In this document: positions 16,833 to 25,465 of the stretch, piece after piece
Numbering within the stretch: position 1 is the stretch's first letter
Layout: each line of letters opens with the position of its first letter
NCBI GenBank assembly: GCA_021793405.1
Contig: JAJYSV010000027.1
Location: 1-52,129 of the forward strand
Direction of reading: 5' to 3'
DNA length: 52,129 bases
From: Acidobacteriota bacterium
Lineage (GTDB): Bacteria > Acidobacteriota > Terriglobia > Terriglobales > Acidobacteriaceae
The notes under the pieces: generated by a model
Databases searched by the model: none
What the model was told of the DNA's origin: nothing
Seen by the model: the letters and a program-made list of their open reading frames with translations, nothing else
Made by a program: the position numbers and the translations under genes

Positions 16833-18316
16833 TGGAACGCAAACCACCCTCGTCGCCCGGCGAGATTCTCTCCGTCATACAGCGCCGGAAATACTGGATA
16901 CTCATTCCTTCTGTCATCTTGATTGCGGGGGGACTGATGGTGACGCCGCTGGTGCCGCGCACCTACAAATCGACTACCACCATCATGGTGACGGCGCGGA
17001 GCCTTCCCTCTGTCTACGTGAAATCGGCCGACAATAACCGCGAAGACACTCGCCTCGAGGAGATCAATCTGCAAGTGATGACTGGGAGAGGGTTTCCCGA
17101 GATCATCGAGAAGTACAATCTCTACCCCAAGCTGCGCAAGAAGGCCAGCATGACTCGACTGGTTGCCGCGATGCGCAAGAACATCTCCGTACAGGAGGTG
17201 CCGGATGCGAGCGACGGAAGGGGTGGAGTCCTGGCATTCACGATTTCCTATATTGGTCAAACTCCGCAGCAGGCGCAAGAGGTGACCAAAGCGCTGGCGC
17301 AATTATTCATGGACGAAAATCTGCGAGAGGGTCGGGAGCGGAGCCAGGAGGCTTACGCTTTTCTGACCTCGCAGCTGAATGCGGCGGCCGAGCGATTGAC
17401 AGCGCAGCAGGCGAAGATCCAGGCATTCAAGATGTCGCACTTGGATAGTTTGCCCGAGCAGGCGCAGGCGAACATGCAGATGATCAGCCAGACGCAGGCC
17501 GCGCTGCAAACCAACGAGGATGCGCTCACTCAGGCGAACCAACAGCGCGTGTACTTGCAGTCCGTGCTGAACGTGAAACAAAACGGCGACCAGGGGATAT
17601 CTGCTCCGCCGCCAGCCACACCGTTGCAAGTGGAACTGGCACAGAAACAGCAGGAGCTGCGTGCCGACCTGCTGAAATATACGCCTCTGTATCCAGACGT
17701 GGTGCGATTGAAGCATGACATCGCTGTATTGAAGGATGAGATCAAGAATGCTCCTCCGACGACGAGTGCCACGTTTGTCGCGCAGGCGCCGCAATTGACC
17801 GGGCCTTCCATGAACGATCAGCTTAGAAGCCAGCTGATTGCGTTGAATGTGGACATCAAGGCGCGGCAAGCCCGTCAACAGCAGTTGGAACAGCGGCTTG
17901 CCCAGCTGCAGGGATCGGTCGGCGGGTTGCCGGCGGTGCAGACGCAGTTTGCCGCACTGAACAGCGACTACGAGGAAATGCAGAAGAATTACAACGCATT
18001 GCTGGAGCAGCAGCAGGAAGCGGCCATGGTGACGGCGTTAGGTCAACGCGATCAAGCCCAGCAGTTCGCTGTGGCCGAACCTGCGAATCTTCCAGTGCTG
18101 CCGTTTAGCCCGAATCCATTGCTGTTGAACATGGCTGTGGTGTTGCTGGCACTGCTCGTAGGATTCATCTTCGCGCTGGTGGTGGAGATCGGCGACGACA
18201 CGATGCATGATTCCGACGAAGTGGCTGCCTATCTGAAGTTGCCGGTGATGGTCGCTCTGCCCAAATTCTCGAAACTTGCCGATGGCACATGGGGCGCGGC
18301 CACGCTCAAAAGCTAG
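16832..18316 (+). CDS. Wzz/GNVR-type chain-length determinant protein
   Basis: A 494-residue inner-membrane polysaccharide co-polymerase. The frame is open from 16574, but ATG 16832 overlaps the previous stop as TAATG and starts the family sequence, so it is used. A membrane helix at about 23-45 (KYWILIPSVILIAGG) is followed by a long periplasmic part rich in Gln and predicted coiled coil (about 150-260 and 330-400). A second membrane helix lies near 425-447 (LLNMAVVLLALLVGFIFALV). No Walker motifs are present because the kinase is a separate downstream gene. It should set polymer length and couple export to the kinase. Confidence 0.9.
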   Translation: MERKPPSSPGEILSVIQRRKYWILIPSVILIAGGLMVTPLVPRTYKSTTTIMVTARSLPSVYVKSADNNREDTRLEEINLQVMTGRGFPEIIEKYNLYPKLRKKASMTRLVAAMRKNISVQEVPDASDGRGGVLAFTISYIGQTPQQAQEVTKALAQLFMDENLREGRERSQEAYAFLTSQLNAAAERLTAQQAKIQAFKMSHLDSLPEQAQANMQMISQTQAALQTNEDALTQANQQRVYLQSVLNVKQNGDQGISAPPPATPLQVELAQKQQELRADLLKYTPLYPDVVRLKHDIAVLKDEIKNAPPTTSATFVAQAPQLTGPSMNDQLRSQLIALNVDIKARQARQQQLEQRLAQLQGSVGGLPAVQTQFAALNSDYEEMQKNYNALLEQQQEAAMVTALGQRDQAQQFAVAEPANLPVLPFSPNPLLLNMAVVLLALLVGFIFALVVEIGDDTMHDSDEVAAYLKLPVMVALPKFSKLADGTWGAATLKS

Positions 18317-18332
18317 GGATTTCCACCCTAGC
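18312..18332 (+). repeat. Stem-loop at the wzz-like stop codon
   Basis: GCTAGGG and CCCTAGC form perfect 7-bp arms around a 7-base loop. The left arm includes the TAG stop of the chain-length gene, and the hairpin lies 42 bases before the kinase start. There is no U tract, so it is unlikely to terminate. It could stabilise the upstream message or lower kinase expression. Confidence 0.4.
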
Positions 18333-18373
18333 GGCTACATCAGACAGGGAAGCGAGATCAGGGAGAACTACCG

Positions 18374-19231
18374 ATGACTATGACGAATATTCAGCAGGAA
18401 GGTGCCGCAGTGAAGCCAATCGAACCGACAATCAAATCCGCGCCTGAACCCGCTGTTCCTTATCCGCGTCCGATCAGCGACACGGAGCTGGCGGTACGGC
18501 ATGTGGATCTCGCCAAGGTAAGCGAGTCGCTGGTCACGCTGGCGCCCGCCGGGGCGGCTCTTAACCCGAAACAGCAGGTGATGGCGGAACAGTTCCGTCT
18601 GCTGCGAACTCGGGTGAAGGCTCTGAGCAAAGATTTTCAACTGCAGACCATGCTGATTACGAGCACCTTGTCTGGCGAAGGGAAGACTACGGTGGCGGCC
18701 AATCTGGCTGGGTCGCTGAGCGGTGTCGAGGGACTACGCGTGCTGCTGATCGACTTCGATCTGCGGCGGCCCTGCTTGCACACAATCTTCGGCGTTGAGC
18801 CAGACCGGCTTTCCTGGACCTCATGGCTGGAAGGGAAGACGCCGTGGCAGCGCGCCATCTACCAGGTCAATCGGAGATTGGACGTACTGTTCGGCTTCGA
18901 TCCACTGGAGGAGCCGGATCTGCTGCTGCAGAGCAGCCGATTGGAGAAGCTGCTGAACGAGATGAAAGCCCAGTACGACGTGATGATTCTGGATTCGGCA
19001 CCCATGCTGGCCGTGGCCGATACACACTCCCTGGTGCCGCTGGTGGACTGCGCGCTCTTTGTTGTGAATGCCGACAATACGCCGATCCACGGCGCGCGGG
19101 AGGCATTGAGCATGCTGCAGGATAAGGTGGCGGGCTGCGTGGTGAATCGCATTCAACATCTGAAGAGCGAAGACTACTATCGCAATTCCGGGTACGGCTA
19201 CGGATACGGATCGAAGCGCAAGGAGAGCTGA
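18374..19231 (+). CDS. BY-type tyrosine autokinase (CpsD/CapB family)
   Basis: A 285-residue cytoplasmic kinase that pairs with the chain-length protein to control polymerisation and export. It has Walker A SGEGKTT (K104), the BY-kinase Walker A' LLIDFDLRRP (D127, D129), Walker B VMILDSAP (D207) and a C-terminal tyrosine cluster of five Tyr within DYYRNSGYGYGYG, the autophosphorylation tail. An N-terminal ~70-residue Pro-rich part probably contacts the co-polymerase. GGGAG precedes ATG 18374. Its separation from the membrane component is the Gram-positive-like layout that is also usual in exosortase-linked EPS loci. Confidence 0.92.
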   Translation: MTMTNIQQEGAAVKPIEPTIKSAPEPAVPYPRPISDTELAVRHVDLAKVSESLVTLAPAGAALNPKQQVMAEQFRLLRTRVKALSKDFQLQTMLITSTLSGEGKTTVAANLAGSLSGVEGLRVLLIDFDLRRPCLHTIFGVEPDRLSWTSWLEGKTPWQRAIYQVNRRLDVLFGFDPLEEPDLLLQSSRLEKLLNEMKAQYDVMILDSAPMLAVADTHSLVPLVDCALFVVNADNTPIHGAREALSMLQDKVAGCVVNRIQHLKSEDYYRNSGYGYGYGSKRKES

Positions 19232-19232
19232 C

Positions 19233-20618
19233 ATGTTTCGCATGTTCAACCTGTATGTGCCGGCCAGCAAATTGCTCTTGATGATGGCCGATGCCATGCT
19301 ACTGGCGACGGGATGCTTTCTGTTGTTTCGACCGCTGGCTCCCGCGGGCACGCTGGCCGACGTGCAGCTCTATGTCGTAGTCCTGTTGGTTGCCATGGTC
19401 GGGATATGGTCGTTTTATTTTTCCGATCTCTATGAGAATGCAACGCTGCGCAGCAAGCAAACGGTTTTGGTGTCGGGCCTGCGCGGGCTGGGGTTGAGCG
19501 CATTGCTGCTGACGCCGCTGGTCTGGCTGTTGGCGCGCAATCGCCTGACGCACGATCATTTCATCGAGCCTATGCTGGCATTGATTCTGATTGTGTTGTA
19601 TCTGCAGCGCCGGCTCTCCGACTGGTGGCAACGCAGAATGAGCAGCGGCGAACGGGTGCTGCTGGTTGGCTCCGGGGTGACGGTGCAGTTGCTGGCCGAG
19701 CAATTGGCAGGGAGATGCGGCCTGCCGTTGAAGCTGGCGGGAGTTGTGCTCGACCATACTCGACCGCTGCCGCAGGATTTTCGATTTGCCGTGGTGGGAA
19801 ATGTGGACCGTCTGCGCGACTTGGCCCGTTCGTTTCGTCCGGATCGGATCGTGATCAGTTCCGAGATTGGCGTATCTACAGTGTCAGTGGCCGACTTGCT
19901 AGCATTACGACGCATTGGCATTCGCGTGCAGGACGCGGGGGAGTTGTACGAATCGGTGACTGGCCGCGTTCCGGTCGAATCGGTTCGGTCGAATGGGTTG
20001 GCCTTCGGGGCCGCTCTGGTTCCTACGCCCATGAAACGGTCGTTCCATCGAGCCGCCAGTATTCTAGCGGCTGCGGTATTGACGATTTTGTTAGCGCCTA
20101 TCGGAATGTTGATCGCAATTGCCGTGAAGCTTGAATCCGAAGGGCCGGTCTTCTACACGCAGGAGCGTGTTGGTTTGGGAGGGCGCACGTTTCGCGTGAT
20201 CAAGTTCCGCTCCATGCGTCAGGATGCGGAGAGCGCCTCGGGGCCAGTCTGGGCCACCACCAAAGATGCGCGGGTGACTCGGGTTGGGGCTCTACTGCGG
20301 AAGCTGCGTCTGGATGAACTGCCGCAGGTGATCAATGTGCTGTTCGGCGAGATGTGCCTGGTGGGCCCTCGTCCGGAGAGGCCGCATTTCGTGCGGATGC
20401 TGGAAGTGAAGCTTCCCTACTACGATCTGCGCCATTGCATTCCACCGGGGATTACCGGCTGGGCGCAAGTATGCGCGGACTATGGGTCGAATGTAGAGGA
20501 ATCGCGCACCAAGCTGGAGTACGACTTGTTTTATGTGAAGAATGCTTCGCTGCTGTTCGATCTGTTGATTCTTTTCAAGACGGTGAAGATTGTCCTGTGC
20601 GGACGTGGGTCTCGCTGA
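19233..20618 (+). CDS. Initiating sugar transferase (polyprenyl-phosphate sugar-phosphotransferase, EpsB/WbaP type)
   Basis: A 461-residue membrane enzyme that transfers a sugar-1-phosphate from a nucleotide sugar to undecaprenyl phosphate, the first step of EPS repeat-unit assembly. Four hydrophobic segments lie in the first ~125 residues, then a Rossmann-like CoA-binding-type region ([18 protein letters not shown]), a fifth membrane segment ([19 protein letters not shown]) and the conserved C-terminal catalytic domain with [32 protein letters not shown] and GPRPERP. AAGGAG precedes the ATG, one base after the kinase stop. Sugar specificity (Glc, Gal or HexNAc) is not readable. Confidence 0.92.
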   Translation: MFRMFNLYVPASKLLLMMADAMLLATGCFLLFRPLAPAGTLADVQLYVVVLLVAMVGIWSFYFSDLYENATLRSKQTVLVSGLRGLGLSALLLTPLVWLLARNRLTHDHFIEPMLALILIVLYLQRRLSDWWQRRMSSGERVLLVGSGVTVQLLAEQLAGRCGLPLKLAGVVLDHTRPLPQDFRFAVVGNVDRLRDLARSFRPDRIVISSEIGVSTVSVADLLALRRIGIRVQDAGELYESVTGRVPVESVRSNGLAFGAALVPTPMKRSFHRAASILAAAVLTILLAPIGMLIAIAVKLESEGPVFYTQERVGLGGRTFRVIKFRSMRQDAESASGPVWATTKDARVTRVGALLRKLRLDELPQVINVLFGEMCLVGPRPERPHFVRMLEVKLPYYDLRHCIPPGITGWAQVCADYGSNVEESRTKLEYDLFYVKNASLLFDLLILFKTVKIVLCGRGSR

Positions 20619-20677
20619 TTCCGCCGCTTCCCAGGGGCGCAGATGGCAGTGCCGCAAGGGCAACAAGGGAGAACGAT

Positions 20678-21838
20678 TTGTCACGCATACTGCATTTGAT
20701 CGCGAGCGATTCTGTCGGTGGCCCGGAGAAGCAGCTGCTGCATCACGCCCGGGATACACGAAATGCGGGTTATGAAGTTATCCTGGGCAGTTTTCAAGAC
20801 GATGCGGCGCCACCGGAACTTTTGACATACGCCAGTCGTTACGGCATCGAGACGGTCTCTGTTCCAGGAGGAATTCGCCCCGGCCTAGTCGACGATCTGG
20901 CGCAATACCTGCGCAGCGGGCAGATTGATCTGCTGTGTACGCACGGCTACAAGGCTACTGTCGTCGGTCACTTCGCGGCCAAGCATGCCAATATTCCGTG
21001 GGTGCCGTTCGTACGCGATTTCACGGCGGAAACCTGGCAGGTGACATTATATGAACGCCTGGAGCGCAGTCTGCTGACCCGCTGTCCGTGGGTGGTCTGC
21101 ATTTCTCCGGCACAGGCCCGCGAGTTGGGCCGGATGCGACGCGGGCGGCGTTCGCCGCTGGTGATTCAGAACGCGGTGCTCGCTCCCCGAGAGACAGGTT
21201 TGTCACAAGAGCCGAGGCCAAATCGGGAGGAACTTGGGTTTTCGGGCCGCTCCTTTGTATTTGGCGCGGCCGGACGCTTTAGCCGCGAAAAGGGACATCG
21301 CTATCTGCTGGACGCGTTCGCCCTGCTGCACCGGATGCTGCCCGGCCAGGCGATGGAGTTGGTGCTGTTGGGAGAAGGCCGTGAAGAGACGGCACTGCGC
21401 GCACAGGCGCGTCGACTGGGAATTGAGCAACGAGTCTGTTTCGCCGGTTTTCAACGCAGAGCCGCGGCGTGGATGAAAGTCATGGATTGCCTGGTGCAGC
21501 CGTCGTTGACGGATGGGATGCCCAACTCGGTTCTGGAAGCGATGTTGCTGGGAGTTCCGGTGATCGCAACCAACGTGGGAGGCATTCCCGACGTGATTCA
21601 GGACGGACAGACTGGCCTGCTGGTAGAACCGAGCGCAGCGATTCCCATGGCCGAGGCGATGAAGAAGATGGTGCGTTCCTCAGCCTTGCGCAACCGGCTC
21701 GCATCGGAAGCCAAGCATCGCGTCAAGGAGGATTTCTCTCCCCAGCGTCAGCGAGATCTGTTGGAAATGCTTTACAAGACGATGTTAGGGGATGCATTTG
21801 CGCTCGAGCTGGAGGAGTCGGCGAATGTCGTTGCCTAA
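20678..21838 (+). CDS. Glycosyltransferase family 4 (GT-B) of the EPS operon
   Basis: A 386-residue GT-B enzyme if started at TTG 20678, which has GGGAG eight bases upstream; the start is backed by a paralogue at 47.7-48.9 kb whose N-terminus aligns from this point. The frame is open upstream to 20354, but that part overlaps the previous gene. The N-terminal domain carries LHLIASDSVGGPEKQ. The C-terminal nucleotide-binding domain has FGAAGRFSREKGH, VQPSLTDGMPNSVLEAM and GVPVIATNVGGIPD, the GPGTF and EX7E landmarks of GT4. It is a cytoplasmic retaining transferase; the donor is unknown. It overlaps the next gene by 14 bp. Confidence 0.87.
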   Translation: MSRILHLIASDSVGGPEKQLLHHARDTRNAGYEVILGSFQDDAAPPELLTYASRYGIETVSVPGGIRPGLVDDLAQYLRSGQIDLLCTHGYKATVVGHFAAKHANIPWVPFVRDFTAETWQVTLYERLERSLLTRCPWVVCISPAQARELGRMRRGRRSPLVIQNAVLAPRETGLSQEPRPNREELGFSGRSFVFGAAGRFSREKGHRYLLDAFALLHRMLPGQAMELVLLGEGREETALRAQARRLGIEQRVCFAGFQRRAAAWMKVMDCLVQPSLTDGMPNSVLEAMLLGVPVIATNVGGIPDVIQDGQTGLLVEPSAAIPMAEAMKKMVRSSALRNRLASEAKHRVKEDFSPQRQRDLLEMLYKTMLGDAFALELEESANVVA

Positions 21839-22883
21839 GATTTCCGTGATCCTGCCGGTGCGCAATGAAGTTCGCAGCATTGGACACCTGCTGGATCAGC
21901 TGGTGCAGCAGGAGTATCCCGCAGAGCGCTACGAGATTCTAGTCGCCGACGGACGTTCGAACGATGGAACGCGCGAGGCGGTGGAGTCCAAGTCGAGAGC
22001 AGCGGCGGTTGCCATCCGAGTGGTGGATAACCCAGGCATCCGTTCCGGCGCCGGGCGCAACGCGGGCGTAGCGGCAGCGACCGGAGAAATCATTCTCTTT
22101 ATAGACGGGCATTGTGAAATTCCATCTCCGCGTCTGCTGGCGGACACCGTTCTCCTCTTGGAAGAGACCGGGGCGGATTGTTTGTGTCGTCCTCAACCCC
22201 TGATCGCTTTTTCTCCGCAAGGCGTGGGCAGAATCATCGCCGATGCGCGCGCGTCGACTCTGGGCCATGGGCGCGATTCTCTCATCTATGACATGACCCA
22301 CGCGGGCTTTGTCGATCCCGCGAGTTCTGGCGCGACCTATCGCCGGGCCATTTTTGAAAAGTTGGGCGGATATGACGAAACTTTCGACGCCTGCGAAGAT
22401 GTGGAGTTCAACACCCGGGTGGCAGAGGCTGGCCACAAGGCGTACACAGATCCCAGGCTGAGCGTGTATTACGAGCCGCGCAACAGTTTTTCTGGACTTT
22501 TTCGCCAGATGATGCGGTATGGCGTGGGCCGTGTGCGCCTGGCGCGCAAGCATCCGCAGTCCGCTTCGCGCTCACAATGGGCGCCCGCGGTCCTGCTGGC
22601 GATGCTGGCCGTTGGGGTTCTCTCATCGGTCCTTGCCATCGCATGGGGAAACTGGATGTTGGCGATTCCGGCCGTTCCGGCGGCGATGTTCCTGCTGATT
22701 ATCGTGGCGGCGTCATTCGACCTGGGACGGCGACATGGCTGGAAACATGCCGTACTGGGTCCGTTTGCGTATGGCTGCATCTATTTTGGTCTGGGCGCGG
22801 GTATGTGGGCCGAGGTGATTGGCATGACGCGCCCTACGCTGCGCATCTCGAACGCTTCGACCATTCCGCTGGCCGGCGGCTGA
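21825..22883 (+). CDS. Glycosyltransferase family 2, ExoA-like, with C-terminal membrane segments
   Basis: A 352-residue GT2 started at ATG 21825 (GGAGG nine bases upstream) inside the end of the previous gene. Motifs: SVILPVRNE, ILVADGRSNDGT, the GAGRNAG loop, LFIDGH in place of the usual DxD, and CEDVEFNTRVAEAGH. Two or three hydrophobic segments from ~255 to ~330 anchor it. The arrangement is that of ExoA-like transferases that extend lipid-linked EPS repeat units, often adding a beta-linked glucose; the linkage here is inference. It is the last gene of the packed EPS operon and converges on a deacetylase gene 21 bp away. Confidence 0.87.
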   Translation: MSLPKISVILPVRNEVRSIGHLLDQLVQQEYPAERYEILVADGRSNDGTREAVESKSRAAAVAIRVVDNPGIRSGAGRNAGVAAATGEIILFIDGHCEIPSPRLLADTVLLLEETGADCLCRPQPLIAFSPQGVGRIIADARASTLGHGRDSLIYDMTHAGFVDPASSGATYRRAIFEKLGGYDETFDACEDVEFNTRVAEAGHKAYTDPRLSVYYEPRNSFSGLFRQMMRYGVGRVRLARKHPQSASRSQWAPAVLLAMLAVGVLSSVLAIAWGNWMLAIPAVPAAMFLLIIVAASFDLGRRHGWKHAVLGPFAYGCIYFGLGAGMWAEVIGMTRPTLRISNASTIPLAGG

Positions 22884-22904
22884 CGGCTCCAAAACTAGGA
22901 TCGG

Positions 22905-23939
22905 TTAGAACGAGACAGCGGATCGGAGCCCGGAGGTGAGGAAATACACCGAGGCGCGACTGGTCGAGAGCTGCGCGCCAGCATTGGTGACGGTCGTGTT
23001 ATCCACCGGAATGCGGGGAATCGCGAGCGGGTTGGAGCGTCGCGTCACAAAGCCGGGACAGGTTGCGAGCGCCGCTTTGAAGCCCATGGATCGCACCATG
23101 TCCTGCACTCTGCGGTTATACATGCCATTGGGGTACGCCAAGATCTCAGAGACCGCGCCGGTATGCTGCCACAATGCGGTACGGGAGTCTTCTAGTTCCT
23201 GGCGGATATCACGATCGGTTTCCGAAGAAAGGGTGGCGTGGCGGCTGGTGTGCGAAGCCACGTGAATCAGCCCGGTGCGGGTCATGACGCGGACTTGTTC
23301 CCACGTCAAAAACCGCTGCGATTTGAGGGGCGGAATCTGATACCGCTGCTCCAGATGATCGAGCAGGAGAAGGCGAGCGTTTAAGGGCATCCGCTTCAAT
23401 TCATCCGACCAATATTGTTGCCGGGGCTGGAGGTGCAGATTCTTATTTTTTCCCATGCCCCAGTGATGCAGGTCGACGACCAGCTCTTCCAGCGTGGATT
23501 GCGATGCGCATTGGGTCCAAAGGCGGGCAAAACGCTCTTCCGGCAGCAATTGCGGCGTATTCAGAAGTCCCGTGCAGGCGAAGATCGTGGCCGGCGTCTG
23601 GTAGGCGAGCAGGTGAGGAAAGGCGATGCGGTAGTTGTCTTCCCAGCCATCGTCAAAGGTGATGGCAACCTTTGGATGGCCATGGTTTCCTGCGGGATTG
23701 TCCAGTAAATCCTGGAGGTGGACGACTTCATACTCCTGCCGCAGGAGCTGCAGCAGGGATACGAACGCCGGTTCGCTCAGGACAAGATGGGGGTTATAGC
23801 AAAGATTTTGCTCGTCGCATGGGAGTACGCGATGGAGCGCGAGGACCAACCCGCTGCCGGCTGCAATCGCGCGACGCGCCAGGCCAATCATCCCCGTCCA
23901 TTCCAATAGTGCGCTGACAGCCTTCATTTTTCCTGGCAT
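22905..23939 (-). CDS. Polysaccharide deacetylase (NodB-homology domain)
   Basis: A 344-residue carbohydrate esterase of family CE4 if started at ATG 23939; in-frame ATGs at 23978 and 23927 and an open frame to 24059 leave the start uncertain. The metal site is visible as ITFDDGWEDNY (residues 93-103) and IHVASHTSRHATL, and the catalytic base region as LAYPNGMYNRRV. It should remove acetyl groups from HexNAc residues of an extracellular or periplasmic glycan. No strong signal peptide is seen, although a hydrophobic stretch (GSGLVLALH) lies near the N-terminus. It is unlike the XrtA-type deacetylase at 9.3-10.5 kb, so the locus carries two deacetylases of different branches. Confidence 0.82.
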   Translation of the reverse strand: MPGKMKAVSALLEWTGMIGLARRAIAAGSGLVLALHRVLPCDEQNLCYNPHLVLSEPAFVSLLQLLRQEYEVVHLQDLLDNPAGNHGHPKVAITFDDGWEDNYRIAFPHLLAYQTPATIFACTGLLNTPQLLPEERFARLWTQCASQSTLEELVVDLHHWGMGKNKNLHLQPRQQYWSDELKRMPLNARLLLLDHLEQRYQIPPLKSQRFLTWEQVRVMTRTGLIHVASHTSRHATLSSETDRDIRQELEDSRTALWQHTGAVSEILAYPNGMYNRRVQDMVRSMGFKAALATCPGFVTRRSNPLAIPRIPVDNTTVTNAGAQLSTSRASVYFLTSGLRSAVSF

Positions 23940-24146
23940 ATCTTCTTTCGGGTTTGGGGAAACCAAAGAGGGGGCCATCGGTATCTTCAAGGAAGTAGCA
24001 CGTGGAGTGCCAAGTCTGAAAACGCACGTGGTTACACCGGTAACCTCGGAATGTAGCACATGGAATAGCAGTCAGAACGGAAAACAAGTTGAGCAATGTG
24101 CAATCTGCTGCACATGGTGTGGCGTCGATAGGCTGGAACCGGTCTT

Positions 24147-24184
24147 ACATTCCCGGATGAGGCAATGGCCGAATCCGGGAATGT
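24147..24184. repeat. Inverted repeat with perfect 12-bp arms
   Basis: The arms ACATTCCCGGAT and ATCCGGGAATGT are exactly complementary and separated by 14 bases. There is no T run on either side, which speaks against an intrinsic terminator. It lies about 210 bp upstream of the deacetylase start at 23939 and may be a regulator-binding site or an RNA stem. Confidence 0.5.
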
Positions 24185-24501
24185 CGCCTGCTGAGCGGTT
24201 TCAGCACATCTATCGCTGCCAGTTTGTAGTTGCCTGTGCGCGATTCCGGGCAATCTCTTAGGAAGGTAAGACAGTGTCAGCCGGGCGGTTCATGAAACGG
24301 CCACGGAATTGCATTAGGGAGGGTGCACCACAGTTGGCGTCGCAGTGTCTCAGAGCGCGTCGGCAAGGATGTAGTCCTGGCTCATCTTGACACGGTCCGC
24401 CCGTGGCTGGGATGGACCTGGGGCTGGAGAATCGTTGGCCTGTTCTGGGGGTGGCATTGCTGCGCTTTCAGTAGGTGTTTGTTGATAGAAGGGATAGTTA
24501 C

Positions 24502-24597
24502 GTGACACTACTACAGCTGATGTTACTTCCGTCCGCGGTTGCGGGTCTTGTGTTAGTTGCCTGCATGGTCGTTCAAAGCGTTCGTCGCGAATGGTAG
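24502..24597 (+). CDS. Candidate 31-residue single-pass membrane peptide
   Basis: A GTG start with AAGGGA eight bases upstream opens 31 codons ending in TAG. The product is a single hydrophobic helix (LMLLPSAVAGLVLVACMVV) followed by QSVRREW, a positive cytoplasmic-side end expected for an N-out orientation. Length, ribosome site and topology look like a real bacterial small membrane protein. No family is recognised. It stands alone 180 bp before the acyltransferase gene on the same strand and might act on one of the membrane EPS enzymes. Chance cannot be excluded for so short a frame. Confidence 0.4.
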   Translation: MTLLQLMLLPSAVAGLVLVACMVVQSVRREW

Positions 24598-24779
24598 CTG
24601 CCACCGTGGGACAATGATCGATCGCGCCATGGTGCGTTTGGATGCTACTACAACCGGTTCTGGGGTGGTGCTGGAAAGGCTACCCCGGATCTTTTTTCCG
24701 GCATCCTAACGGTCAATACAATTTGTTCTGAGGATGTCGCAGTTTGTTTCAGTACCGATCTCATCTTGAAGGAGTTGGA

Positions 24780-25454
24780 ATGTTCCGCCAGAAAGTGAAA
24801 TCCTTGATTTACGGGATCAGCTGGATTGTGACGTCCCCTTTCTGGCTGGTGGAAAAGATTTCGCGGCGTCTTGCCGGCCGCGACGTATGGTTCGTGACGC
24901 AAAGCGAGATTCTGAGTCTATTGCCAGGAAAGCTAGGCCGGCTGCTACGGAATGCATACTATACGGCCACCTTGGAATCCTGCCCGTACCATGTTTGTTT
25001 GCAGTTCGGATGTTTATTCGCCTACTCCCGCGTGCGTGTTGGGCAGAATGTGTATCTGGGACTGCACAGCAAGGTTGGGCTGGTCGACATCGGGGACGGC
25101 ACCATTATTTCGGACGACGTTCAATTGCTCAGCGGAGCGCATCAGCATTCGACGGCGGAGTCTACGGATGGCGTCTCCTCTTCGTCGGATATAAAAAAGA
25201 ACATCCAATCCGATCTGGAGCCGGAAAGAATTTCGATAGGGCGCGATTGCTGGATTGGCACGCGGGCGATCGTAATGGCGGATATTGGCGATAACTGCAT
25301 CATTGGCGCGGGTTCGGTGGTGACTCGGCCGATTCCGTCCAATAGTGTTGCTGTGGGTGTGCCGGCGCGCGTGATTCGGAACCAGATGAGCGGTTCTGGG
25401 TCCAATCAAACTTCCGTCGATGCCGAGCGCGATCTGGCTTCTGCGCGGTTTTAG
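24780..25454 (+). CDS. Hexapeptide-repeat (LbetaH) acyltransferase
   Basis: A 224-residue left-handed beta-helix transferase started at ATG 24780 with AAGGAG seven bases upstream. An N-terminal hydrophobic stretch (LIYGISWIVTSPFWLVEK) may attach it to the membrane. Imperfect hexapeptide turns follow: VRVGQNVYLGLHSKVGLVDIG, the catalytic-type His in GAHQH, then ISIGRDCWIGTRAIVMADIG and IIGAGSVVTRPIP. The family (WcaF/NodL/Vat-like) moves acetyl from acetyl-CoA to a sugar hydroxyl. It is likely the O-acetylase of the EPS, opposed by the nearby deacetylases acting on other groups; this pairing is inference. Confidence 0.85.
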   Translation: MFRQKVKSLIYGISWIVTSPFWLVEKISRRLAGRDVWFVTQSEILSLLPGKLGRLLRNAYYTATLESCPYHVCLQFGCLFAYSRVRVGQNVYLGLHSKVGLVDIGDGTIISDDVQLLSGAHQHSTAESTDGVSSSSDIKKNIQSDLEPERISIGRDCWIGTRAIVMADIGDNCIIGAGSVVTRPIPSNSVAVGVPARVIRNQMSGSGSNQTSVDAERDLASARF

Positions 25455-25465
25455 GAGAAAGAGCA

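Larger units (their letters stand above)
23940..24779. other. 840-bp divergent intergenic region with three inverted repeats
   Basis: Three clean inverted repeats fall within 160 bp upstream of the leftward deacetylase: GGTTAC-ACCG-GTAACC at 24030-24045; ATGTGCA, six bases, TGCACAT at 24096-24115; and 12-bp perfect arms at 24147-24158 and 24173-24184. None is followed by a T tract. A candidate 31-codon membrane peptide gene lies at 24502-24597. From 24190 to 24490 and 24600 to 24770 nothing else is recognised. Confidence 0.5.
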
